Source: Euzebyaceae bacterium (GTDB taxonomy: Bacteria; Actinomycetota; Nitriliruptoria; Euzebyales; Egibacteraceae). Taken from it: a stretch of 6,235 nucleotides of DNA. Positions 1-5,614 of the stretch are shown one piece after another. The first letter of the stretch is position 1, and the number at the start of each line of letters is the position of its first letter. A program made the translations under genes and the position numbers. The stretch lies in contig JACCVM010000105.1 in assembly GCA_013698135.1 (NCBI GenBank), forward strand, positions 1 through 6,235. Direction: 5' to 3'. The notes beneath the pieces were generated by a model. The model ran no database searches and was not told where the DNA came from. It saw nothing but the letters and a program-made list of their open reading frames with translations.

Positions 1-126
1 GGTCGCCAGGCCGAGCATGCCTGCGGCGTCGGCCATGCGCCGGCCCCCGGTGACGAGGGCGGTCTCGTCGTCCGCGATGCGCTGGCCCCGCGGGTCGTCG
101 CCGGTGCTCCGGGCGGTCCCTGGGGC
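1..126 (-). CDS. Unrecognised coding fragment running off the left edge
   Basis: The minus strand is open from just after a TAG (129-127) to the window edge, and almost every codon ends in G or C, as expected for real coding DNA here. The reading includes DDETALVTGG followed by a Met at 36 and a second Met at 18. No ATG, GTG or TTG lies between the TAG and codon 36. Either the gene starts at ATG 36 and the upstream third-position bias is a remnant, or the whole stretch is the decayed front of a gene. I do not recognise the product. The plus-strand reading of the same bases looks like an antisense shadow, rich in Arg, Ser and Pro. Extending the sequence leftward would settle it. Confidence 0.3.
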
Positions 127-217
127 CTACCGGCGACTCAACACCGCCGGTCCCAACGAAACGGACCGATGCCTTGCTCGTGGGGGCGACTCCCAACGCC
201 TGTTGCGACCACCATAT

Positions 218-254
218 TAGTATCAATGAAACTACGGAAAACGTTGATAGTATC
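218..254 (+). promoter_or_regulatory. Candidate fic promoter with repeat-based operator
   Basis: This is an AT-rich island in otherwise GC-rich DNA. TAGTAT (248-253) matches an actinobacterial -10 box and ends 7 nt before ATG 261, so transcription would start at or next to the start codon, giving a leaderless mRNA. No Shine-Dalgarno precedes the ATG, which agrees. TAGTATC occurs as a direct repeat at 218-224 and 248-254 (30 bp apart, about three helical turns). TAGTATCAA (218-226) and TTGATAGTA (244-252) form an inverted repeat with one mismatch. A protein bound here would cover the -10 box. The winged helix of the downstream Fic protein is the obvious candidate ligand (inference). Confidence 0.45.
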
Positions 255-260
255 TCCTCC

Positions 261-1424
261 ATGGATCGGAGTCGGTTCACCAGCGAGGCGTTCGGCCGCG
301 TGATCGTGCCTGCTGGACCGTGGCCCTTCCCCAGCTACGTCCCCGCAGCCCTCCCGCGACGGTTGCAGCTCACTGCGGAGACCGTGCTCGCCCTGTCCGA
401 TGCCGATACCGCCCTGGGGCGGCTCGCCGGCGCCGGACGGCTACTGCCCGACCCGCACCTCCTCGCGCGCCCCTACGTGACTCGCGAAGCCCTGGCGAGC
501 TCGCGCATCGAAGGCACCCAGGCCTCGTTGTCGGACGTCTATCAGGCTGCGGCGGAGGGAGGCAGCCGTGAGGACAGCGACGTCCGGGAGGTCGAGAACT
601 ACATCGCAGCGATGGATGAGGGCTTGCGCCTGCTCGCGACGCTTCCCATCTCCGGGCGGCTGCTCCAGGCGATCCACGCGGTCCTCATGCGGGGCGTCCG
701 AGGCCGCGAGAATACTCCGGGGGAGTTCCGGCGCAGCCCCAACTGGATCTGTGCAGCGGACGATCGTCCCGAGAACGCCATCTTCGTCCCGCCGCCCGTC
801 GAGGAGATGCACCGGAGCCTGGCCGATTGGGAACGGTTCGCGAACGGCGACCACAGCCTGCCCCCGCTGATCGCCTGTGCGTTGCTGCACTACCAGTTCG
901 AGACGATCCACCCCTTCCTCGATGGCAACGGGCGGCTCGGCCGACTCCTCATCGTCTTCTACCTCATGGAGCAGCAACGCCTCACCCAGCCGCTGCTCTA
1001 CGTGAGCCCCTACTTCGAAGCGCGACGCCCCGACTACTACGACCGGCTCCAAGCGATCCGCGAGCGCGGGGAGGTCCAGGAATGGCTGCAGTTCTTCCTC
1101 CGCGCGGTCACCACCCAGGCGACGGATGCCATCGACCGGGCTGAGGTGCTGGTCGACCTGCGAGAGCGGTACCGGCAGTCCCTCGCCGGTTCCCGAACCC
1201 GCGTCGCCGAGGTCGTGGACCTGATGTTGCTGACACCCGTCGTGACCACACGGCTGGTCGCCGACCGTCTGGCGGTGACGCCCCAAGCAGCCCTCAACTA
1301 CATCAACGAGCTCGCCGAAAGAGGGTGGTTGCAGCAGCTGCCGACCCGGGGCCGCGGCGGCAGGATCTACTGGCTCGCTGCCGAGGTGTTCGCCGTGCTC
1401 GAAGCACCGGCCGCAGGCACATGA
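261..1424 (+). CDS. Fic family protein with winged-helix C-terminus
   Basis: Fic enzymes transfer AMP (occasionally another nucleotide moiety) from a nucleotide to a hydroxyl side chain of a target protein in the cytosol. From ATG 261 the protein has 387 residues. An N-terminal Fic/DOC-associated region carries the inhibitory motif S-x-x-x-E-G (SSRIEG, residues 80-85), whose Glu blocks productive ATP binding in class II Fic proteins. The catalytic loop HPFLDGNGRLGR (217-228) is a full match to HPFx(D/E)GNGRxxR, with catalytic His217 and nucleotide-binding residues intact, so the enzyme should be competent once relieved of inhibition. Residues about 309-371 resemble a winged helix (VADRLAVTPQAALNYINELAERGWL), suggesting DNA binding or autoregulation. 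ATG 261 was preferred to an upstream in-frame ATG at 174 because the 174-260 stretch is AT-rich promoter-like sequence and the usual family N-terminus aligns with 261. Target unknown. Confidence 0.9.
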   Translation: MDRSRFTSEAFGRVIVPAGPWPFPSYVPAALPRRLQLTAETVLALSDADTALGRLAGAGRLLPDPHLLARPYVTREALASSRIEGTQASLSDVYQAAAEGGSREDSDVREVENYIAAMDEGLRLLATLPISGRLLQAIHAVLMRGVRGRENTPGEFRRSPNWICAADDRPENAIFVPPPVEEMHRSLADWERFANGDHSLPPLIACALLHYQFETIHPFLDGNGRLGRLLIVFYLMEQQRLTQPLLYVSPYFEARRPDYYDRLQAIRERGEVQEWLQFFLRAVTTQATDAIDRAEVLVDLRERYRQSLAGSRTRVAEVVDLMLLTPVVTTRLVADRLAVTPQAALNYINELAERGWLQQLPTRGRGGRIYWLAAEVFAVLEAPAAGT

Positions 1425-1502
1425 TCGGCTTCTCCGCCGACATCTCCCACATTGCCTAAGCCCTACATCTCGCAACCCAACCCGAGGACGTTCGTCTTGG
1501 CG

Positions 1503-1541
1503 TAGGATGGGCCAAGTCTATCTAGTCTGTCTAGATGGGAG
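1503..1541 (+). promoter_or_regulatory. vapB promoter, palindromic operator and ribosome binding site
   Basis: TAGGAT (1503-1508) is a good -10 candidate; no convincing -35 is seen. Directly downstream lies a perfect inverted repeat ATCTAG-TCTGT-CTAGAT (1520-1536), embedded in further TCTA repeats. GGGAG (1537-1541) follows as the Shine-Dalgarno, 7 nt before ATG 1549. A palindrome between the promoter and the start of a Phd/YefM-VapC operon is the expected place for antitoxin or complex binding (conditional autorepression). The SD touches the palindrome, so occupancy might affect only DNA, while an RNA hairpin of the same sequence would sit just upstream of the SD. Confidence 0.5.
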
Positions 1542-1548
1542 CGCAGAA

Positions 1549-1791
1549 ATGATCTGGCAGCTGCAGGAGGCCAAGCAACGGTTCAGCGACCTGGTCCGCC
1601 GAGCCCAGGACGAGGGCCCTCAGGTGGTCACACGGCACGGTGACCGCGCCGTGGTGGTGATCTCCGCGGACGACTACGACCGGCTGACCCACCGCCGCGG
1701 AGACCTCGCCGAGTTCCTGCTCGAGGGCCCGGACTTCGACGCGCTCGACCTCGAGCGGAGCGGGGAGCCGCCTCGCGAGGTCGCGCTGTGA
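1549..1791 (+). CDS. Phd/YefM family antitoxin
   Basis: This 80-residue antitoxin is expected to neutralise the PIN RNase encoded next to it and to repress their shared operon. Residues 1-45 follow the Phd/YefM fold: an N-terminal segment with ALxRF-like spacing (QEAKQRFSDLVRRAQ), then a strand-turn-strand (PQVVTRHGDRAVVVISADDYDRL) forming the DNA-binding dimer. Residues about 50-80 (LLEGPDFDALDLERSGEPPREVAL) match the toxin-wrapping tail typical of Phd antitoxins paired with VapC. ATG 1549 is chosen because it has a GGGAG SD at 7 nt and the family start (M-x-W-x-x-x-x-A) fits; an in-frame ATG at 1507 would place coding sequence across the operator palindrome. The stop overlaps the toxin start (GTGA, 1788-1791), so the pair is translationally coupled. 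Confidence 0.88.
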   Translation: MIWQLQEAKQRFSDLVRRAQDEGPQVVTRHGDRAVVVISADDYDRLTHRRGDLAEFLLEGPDFDALDLERSGEPPREVAL

Positions 1792-2201
1792 CGTTCCTCC
1801 TGGACACCAACGTGGTGTCCGAGGCGCGCAAGCGGGGCGGCAACGCGGGCGTGAGACGCTGGCTGGCACAGCGAAGAACAGCCGAGCTGCATCTGAGCGT
1901 GCTCGTCGTGGGCGAGATCCGACAGGGGGTGGAGCGACTCCGGCGTCGCGACCCGACGCAGGCCGAGGTGTTCGACCGCTGGCTGGGGGAGCTCCTGGCC
2001 GGCTACGGAGACCGCATCCTCCCGATCACCGTGGAGGTCGCAGCCGAGTGGGGTCGCCGCAACGTCCCCGATCCGGTTCCCGTCGTCGACGGTCTCATGG
2101 CCGCCACAGCCGTGGTGCACAGACTGACCCTGGTCACCCGCAACACCGCAGACATGTCGAGAACCGGAGCGAGCGTGCTCGACCCGTTCGACCACCCGTA
2201 G
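1788..2201 (+). CDS. VapC family PIN-domain ribonuclease toxin
   Basis: VapC toxins are Mg2+-dependent RNases that cut tRNA or rRNA and stop translation when the antitoxin is lost. The 137-residue length is normal for the family. The acidic active-site set is present: D6 in LLDTNVVSE, E43 in VVGEIRQG, D101 in PVVDGLMAA, and the T-x-N-x-x-D box (RNTADM, N119 and D122). The spacing and the short N-terminal DTNVVSE resemble the FitB-like VapC subgroup. The start is a GTG overlapping the antitoxin TGA by 4 bases, with no SD of its own, so expression depends on coupling to the antitoxin. All catalytic positions are intact, so the toxin looks active. The RNA target cannot be read from the sequence. 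Confidence 0.9.
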   Translation: MTFLLDTNVVSEARKRGGNAGVRRWLAQRRTAELHLSVLVVGEIRQGVERLRRRDPTQAEVFDRWLGELLAGYGDRILPITVEVAAEWGRRNVPDPVPVVDGLMAATAVVHRLTLVTRNTADMSRTGASVLDPFDHP

Positions 2202-2259
2202 CCGGATCAGGACGCCGGAACGGGTGCGTCGACGCTCGTACCGCCCCAAGACCCCGTCG

Positions 2260-2292
2260 TAGGCTGGTCGTCCACAGCCCGCGTGAAGAGGA
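2260..2292 (+). promoter_or_regulatory. Possible promoter and RBS of the Uma2 stub
   Basis: TAGGCT (2260-2265) fits an actinobacterial -10 pattern, and a purine-rich GAAGAGGA (2285-2292) sits 8 nt before ATG 2301. A 10-bp palindrome GCGTCGACGC (2226-2235) lies just upstream. Each element is weak alone; together they suggest that the control region of the truncated gene survived. Confidence 0.25.
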
Positions 2293-2300
2293 TGCGCCCC

Positions 2301-2418
2301 ATGACCGACTCGCGTCCTACCGTCGAGGGCATGTCCGAGGTCCGGGTCCGACCGCTGCGCCGCTCCGAGTACGACCTGCTCGTCGAGCAGGGTGCGTTCG
2401 ACCCCGACGAGCGGATCC
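2301..2418 (+). pseudogene. Truncated Uma2-family (restriction-endonuclease-fold) gene, N-terminus only
   Basis: From ATG 2301 the reading gives about 39 residues. Residues from the second Met (2331) follow the Uma2 family opening: MSEVRVRPLRRSEYDLLVEQ followed by GAFDPDERI. Uma2 proteins are about 190 residues with a PD-(D/E)XK-like nuclease fold and should continue with an E-L-(I/L)-x-G-x-(I/L)-x-x-M-(S/T)-P segment; here that is absent and the frame degenerates into Arg/Pro-rich shadow translation. No catalytic residues remain, so the product cannot be functional. The start is chosen on the GAAGAGGA SD. The break at about 2418 is where a different coding frame takes over, so this is a junction (deletion or recombination scar), not a simple frameshift. 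Confidence 0.6.
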
Positions 2419-2643
2419 AACGAGCACTTCATCCGCGGCATCGGGGCCTTCCCGATCGGCCTCGGCGCGGTGCTGCTCCTGACCCTGTCGATCGACGACG
2501 GGCCGATCTGGGTGCCGACGTCGTCGGGGCACTGCAGCCAGCGCCTCCTCGAAGGCGTGCCGGCAGATGAGCTCGTGCGCTTCGGTGGGCAGTGCCTGGA
2601 CCTCTCCGAGGACGCGCACCTCGAGCGGCGGGCGTGGAGCTTA
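2418..2643 (+). pseudogene. Unrecognised plus-strand coding remnant
   Basis: In the frame beginning around 2419, nearly every codon ends in G or C, and the translation looks like a globular protein: FIRGIGAFPIGLGAVLLLTL, then IDDGPIWVPTSSGH, LLEGVPADELVRFGGQCLDL and a final DAHLERRAW. The signal stops at about 2643, where the convergent HepT gene ends. There is no start codon of its own with an SD; the 5' side abuts the Uma2 stub. I do not recognise the family. The one opposite-strand frame sharing these third positions reads as Ser/Arg/Pro-rich and less protein-like. It is most likely the C-terminal piece of a gene whose front was lost at the 2418 junction. Confidence 0.4.
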
Positions 2644-3081
2644 CGGACCTTGGTCGGGCTCCGAGACGGCACGGCGGGCCAGCTCCTCGCGGAACGCGGC
2701 GAGATCGTCGAGCACGCCCGAGTGGAGGATCGCGAGAACACGGTCGTCGTCCACGTCGGCGTAGCCGTGCACCAGAAGGTTGCGGAACCTGGCGAGAGCG
2801 CTCAGAGACGCGGCGAGATCATCGGGAACCCATCCGCTCCGGCCGAGCTCGGCGAGCACACCCGCGAAGGTCGTGGGGGCGTCGAGCCCCTCGCTCGCAA
2901 CGACGTGCTGACCGGCGTCGATGGCGACCTCGGCGGCGAGGACGAACAGGTACTTCACCGAGTTCAACCGGTCGGGATCCTGCCGCACGGGATCCCGCCC
3001 CATTCCTCGGAGCCGGTCGAGCTCACCCTCGATGCCCCGGAGCCGCTCGAGCAGCGCCCGCAGACGCAACGGATCCACCAT
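2641..3081 (-). CDS. hepT: HepT-like HEPN-domain ribonuclease toxin (DUF86)
   Basis: HEPN toxins of the HepT/MntA systems are RNases that act on tRNA or mRNA and are silenced when the partner MntA AMPylates a tyrosine in the active-site motif. This 146-residue, helix-rich protein has the diagnostic Rx4HxY motif: R100, H105 and Y107 in RNLLVHGYADV. R and H are the presumed catalytic pair and Y107 the presumed modification site. The rest (VKYLFVLAAEVAIDAGQHV; LARFR; ILHSGVLDDLAAFREELA) follows the usual four-helix DUF86 layout and length. ATG 3081 overlaps the TGA of the upstream nucleotidyltransferase by one base (TGATG), the normal coupled arrangement. The toxin looks intact. It ends tail to tail with the remnant at 2418-2643, and no terminator is visible between them. 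Confidence 0.87.
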   Translation of the reverse strand: MVDPLRLRALLERLRGIEGELDRLRGMGRDPVRQDPDRLNSVKYLFVLAAEVAIDAGQHVVASEGLDAPTTFAGVLAELGRSGWVPDDLAASLSALARFRNLLVHGYADVDDDRVLAILHSGVLDDLAAFREELARRAVSEPDQGP

Positions 3082-3560
3082 CACCGATCCCCCCGTGCCA
3101 TCGCCCCGAGCAGCGCGCGATCCAGCTCGGCGGCGTGGTGCTCGAAGTCCACCGCCAGCTTGAACTGCCGGACCTCGAACGCCACCCGCTCCGGGTCGTC
3201 CTGCCCGACCAGGACCAGCCGCTCGGTCAGGATGCGTCCGACCAGCCGCAGCGGGGCCGCCTCGAGGTCGACGAGGTCCACCGTGATGCCGACGGCAGCC
3301 TCGAGCTCGGCGCCGAGGCGCAGCGCGACGCCGAACCGGGCGTCGGCGTCGCGGTCGCCGTCGAACCGCACGGCCACGTCGAGGTCGCTGTCCGCCCGCG
3401 CCGTCCCCCTCGCCTGCGAGCCGAACAGGTAGGCGAAGCGGACCCCGTGGCGCGAGAGGACCTCGGCGACACGTGCCTGCTCGAGCAGGGCGAACACGTC
3501 GGTCTGGCGCTCCGCGGCGATTGACCGCGCGAGGAGCTCGCCGACCCCATCGAAGTCCAC
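3081..3560 (-). CDS. mntA: MntA-like minimal nucleotidyltransferase antitoxin
   Basis: MntA proteins neutralise HepT by transferring AMP to the tyrosine of its Rx4HxY motif. The signature GSx10DxD is complete: G47-S48, D59 and D61 in GSQARGTARADSDLDV, with the third acidic residue D95 in ITVDLVDLE. From GTG 3560 the product has 159 residues, but about the first 27 (VDFDGVGELLARSIAA, then DVFALLEQ) read as GNAT acetyltransferase sequence. The canonical MntA domain starts near ARVAEVLSRHGVRFAYLFGS. An in-frame GTG at 3497 would give a 138-residue protein of normal MntA size, but with only a weak GGAG upstream. The gene overlaps hepT by one base and must be co-transcribed. Which start is used depends on whether the G6 tract at 3570-3575 is correct. 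Confidence 0.85.
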   Translation of the reverse strand: MDFDGVGELLARSIAAERQTDVFALLEQARVAEVLSRHGVRFAYLFGSQARGTARADSDLDVAVRFDGDRDADARFGVALRLGAELEAAVGITVDLVDLEAAPLRLVGRILTERLVLVGQDDPERVAFEVRQFKLAVDFEHHAAELDRALLGAMARGDR

Positions 3561-3816
3561 GGCGACGTCGGGGGGCGACCCACAGGGCGGCGCCCTCGTA
3601 CGACCCCGTCCGGTCGGCGGTGCCCCCAGCGAACGCGGCGCCGCACATCAGGCCGAGCAGCTCGGGGAAGTGCGCCAGGTAGCCGGCGGCGTCGGGGAAG
3701 CACCAGCGGATGACCGGGTCGGCGGCGAACGCGGCGACGAGGCTGGCGATAGCCCGATCAGGCTCGACGTCGAGCCGCGGTCGTGGCGGGGCGGTGGGTG
3801 CGGTGGGTGCGGACAT
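3476..3816 (-). pseudogene. Front half of a GNAT acetyltransferase gene, fused to mntA
   Basis: From ATG 3816, with a GGAGG SD 8 nt away, the reading is MSAPTAPTAPPRPRLDVEPD, then SLVAAFAADPVIRWCFPDAA and GAALWVAP, a typical N-terminus of a GNAT family N-acetyltransferase. After GAALWVAP the frame is lost at a run of six C (minus strand; 3570-3575). Removing one C restores it exactly as VAPDVAVDFDGVGELLARSI and on to FALLEQ, which then runs straight into MntA. The acetyl-CoA-binding motif (Q/R-x-x-G-x-G/A) lies further downstream in the family and is absent, so no acetyltransferase activity is expected. A repaired reading frame (3816 to 3081) would encode a 244-residue GNAT-MntA chimera. The fragment may now serve mainly as promoter, RBS and leader for the toxin-antitoxin pair. 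Confidence 0.65.
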
Positions 3817-3823
3817 GCGGTCG

Positions 3824-3859
3824 ACCTCCAGGAGGTGGGCGGCGCGCCCTTCGCGCCGC
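3824..3859 (-). promoter_or_regulatory. Hairpin and palindrome ahead of the GNAT-mntA-hepT transcript
   Basis: Upstream of ATG 3816 on the minus strand, GCGGCGCG (3839-3846) and CGCGCCGC (3852-3859) form a perfect 8-bp stem with a 5-nt loop. It is followed by ACCTCC-A-GGAGGT (3824-3836), a palindrome that contains the SD. The SD could be masked by pairing with the complementary half, or the palindrome could bind a repressor. No clear -10 box was found upstream. Confidence 0.3.
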
Positions 3860-3952
3860 TGCTGCCCCCCGAGTCTGGGAGTGGCGGGATGGCGGGACCT
3901 GGGTGCTGGCACGTAGGCCGACCACGCAGCTCAACCGGGGCGGATCGGGCCC

Positions 3953-4116
3953 GGCAACGCGCCCAGCCACAGCGGCGCCGCGGAGTGGATCGACCGGGCC
4001 ATCGACTTGGTAGCGCCGCACCCCCACGGGTGTGCCTGCGCGGCGACACCGACTTCTCGTTGACCGGCCACTTCGAGCATTGGGCGCAGCGCGTCGACTT
4101 CGTGTTCGGGATGGAC
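3953..4116 (+). mobile_element. IS1380-family transposase remnant, frameshifted
   Basis: Two adjacent frames give the two halves of one transposase segment. 3953-4021 reads GNAPSHSGAAEWIDRAIDLV followed by APH. 4021-4116 reads PPRVCLRGDTDFSLTGHFEH followed by WAQRVDFVFGMD. Both match the central region of IS1380-type DDE transposases, whose RGDTDFS segment carries an active-site Asp. Joining them needs one extra base in the C5 run at 4021-4025. The upstream coding (LVNRPGN equivalent) is also scrambled before 3953, and identity stops after FGMD at 4116. Only some 55 residues of a roughly 450-residue protein remain, so it is dead. No terminal inverted repeats are visible. The reading frame continues by chance to a TGA at 4189-4191. 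Confidence 0.65.
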
Positions 4117-4187
4117 GAGCAGTACGTGAATACGAGGCAAGGGGGACCGATCGAGTCGGTCGGCTCCATCGAAGTCGCGAGCCGGTC

Positions 4188-5437
4188 GTGACCGGGAGCG
4201 TCTTCAAGCGCTGCTCCAAGTGCTCGACGCGCGTGAAGGCGAAGTCGTGCGCGAAGTGCGGGTCATCCACATACAAGTGGGCGTTCGCGGTCGACGTCGG
4301 CAAGGACGCCAACGGCAAGCGACTGCAACAACTGCGCAGTGGCTTCCCCACGAAGGAGAAGGCCGAGCGCGCGCTGCACGAGGTCAAGTCGACCCTGCAC
4401 CGAGGCACGTACGTCGAGCAGTCGACCCTGACGCTCGCCGAGTACCTGGTCGACGAGTGGCTCCCTGCGACCGCACCTCCGAGAGTGCGCCACGAGACCT
4501 GGGTAGACCGTCGCCGCAACCTCGAGAACTACGTCGTCCCGCGAGTCGGCGCGATCCAGCTGCAAGAGCTGAACGCCGCGCACATCAACCGGCTGTACGC
4601 CGACCTGCTCGCCAACGGCCGGATGCAGCGCGCAGGCGGACTGTCACCGACGTCGGTGCGACGCATCCACGCGATGCTTCGCAAGGCGCTGCGCGATGCC
4701 ATCCGCTGGGGACGTGTCGAGCACAACGCGACTGACCTCGCCGACCCGCCAAGGTGGTCGCAGCGTCACGCCGGCGGAGTATGACGACATGGAGCGAGGA
4801 GGGTCTGCGGCGGTTCCTCAAGGCCACCGAGTCACACGCTCTGCCCGCCATGTGGACATTCGCCGCCACCACGGGTGTGCGTCGCTCCGAACTGCTCGGC
4901 ATGCGCTGGTCCGACCTCAACCTCAGGACGGGCACCGCCACCATTCGGCAGATCGTGATCGACGGCCCGGGTGGCTACCGACTGGAGCGCGACCAGAAAG
5001 GCGTCGCGTCGGGGCGCACCGTGCACCTCAGCGCTCGGACCATCGCGGTGCTGCAGAGCCACCGCGCCGCCCAGGCCGAGGCCATGGAAGCAGCCGGTCC
5101 TGCGTGGAAGGACCACGATCTCGTCTTTCCCCGCGGCGACGGCACCTGGTGGAATCCGCCTGCCATCTCGCTGTCATTCATGCGGGCGGTCAAGGCCGCT
5201 GGCGTTCCGAGAATTCGCCTGCATGACGTGAGGCACTCGCACGCCAGCCTTCTGCTGGCTGCCGGCGTCAACCCCAAGGTCGTCTCGGAGCGGCTCGGCC
5301 ACAGCTCGGTGGGCTTCACCCTCGACACCTACGCCCACGTGCTGCCCGGCATGCAGCCGGAGTCCGCAGAGCTGTTCGACCGGCTCGTTTTCGGAGTCGC
5401 CGAGACGAGCAACGACGACCAGGAGGAAGACCAGTGA
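4188..5437 (+). pseudogene. int: Tyrosine site-specific integrase with one frameshift
   Basis: The protein would integrate and excise a mobile element at the tRNA-Gly-derived site just downstream. The N-terminal part (4188-4784) has a Cys4 zinc ribbon (C9, C12, C21, C24), an AP2-like arm-binding region (KWAFAVDVGKDANGKRLQQL) and a SAM-like core-binding domain (about residues 80-185). After DPPR the frame shifts at 4753-4754; restoring one G continues as VVAASRRRSMTTWSEEGLRR into the catalytic domain (4754-5437). All catalytic residues are there: R in TGVRRSE, K in DQKGVASGRT, H and R in HDVRHS, H in LGHSS, and nucleophile Y in DTYAHV. As written the first half ends at TGA 4784 and an ATG at 4781 overlaps it (ATGA), so two coupled polypeptides are formally possible. 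The GTG 4188 start gives the family-typical TGSVFKRC opening but lacks a strong SD. Confidence 0.85.
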
Positions 5438-5446
5438 CCGTCATCC

Positions 5447-5465
5447 GTGATCGCGTCGTGATCGC
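5447..5465 (+). repeat. Left copy of 19-bp direct repeat (candidate arm-type site)
   Basis: GTGATCGCGTCGTGATCGC, itself two GTGATCGC units separated by GTC, begins 10 bp after the integrase stop and lies about 90 bp left of the att core centre. An identical copy is found at 5687-5705. Same-orientation repeats on both sides of a tRNA-derived core are the expected layout of arm-type sites bound by the N-terminal domain of tyrosine integrases. Confidence 0.6.
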
Positions 5466-5524
5466 ACAACGAGAAACGCGCCGCCCCGGAGAAACGGAAC
5501 AGCGCGCTGACCTGCGACTTCGTA

Positions 5525-5570
5525 TGGAGCGGGTGAGGGGAATCGAACCCCCGTTGCGAGCTTGGGAATC
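5525..5570 (-). other. att core: 3' part of tRNA-Gly(CCC)
   Basis: Read on the minus strand, this is the 3' part of a tRNA: anticodon loop TTCCCAA (5568-5562, anticodon CCC, Gly), 3' anticodon-stem strand GCTCG, short variable region, T-arm GGGGG-TTCGATT-CCCCT, acceptor strand CACCCGC, discriminator T and encoded CCA (5527-5525). No D-arm or 5' acceptor strand follows on the other side (5571 onward), so it is not a functional tRNA gene. A tRNA 3' end kept intact next to an integrase gene is the classic identity segment of an attachment site; the crossover would lie in or near the anticodon region. Confidence 0.8.
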
Positions 5571-5614
5571 TCGTTCGCCCCGTGCCGCCTGGTGTCGTCC
5601 CGTCACCGCCCATG

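Noticed and set aside
441..1475. 344-codon minus-strand open frame opposite fic
   Set aside because: It is a shadow of the Fic gene; composition is low-complexity Arg/Gly/Val with no family match.
1674..2741. 355-codon minus-strand open frame across vapC and the Uma2 stub
   Set aside because: It is antisense to well-supported genes, with Ser/Arg-rich composition and no recognisable domain.
3791..3808. Tandem 9-bp repeat (GCGGTGGGT twice) as a regulatory or phase-variable tract
   Set aside because: It simply encodes the Ala-Pro-Thr repeat at the GNAT N-terminus; 9-bp units cannot change frame.
2641..3912. Single 423-residue protein joining GNAT and HepT
   Set aside because: The two share a frame by chance; the middle (about 3560-3085) is the Arg/Gly-rich shadow of mntA, and HepT has its own coupled start at 3081.
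5525..5600. Functional tRNA-Gly gene on the minus strand
   Set aside because: Only the 3' part is present. No D-arm, 5' acceptor strand or 5' anticodon-stem context follows beyond about 5574.
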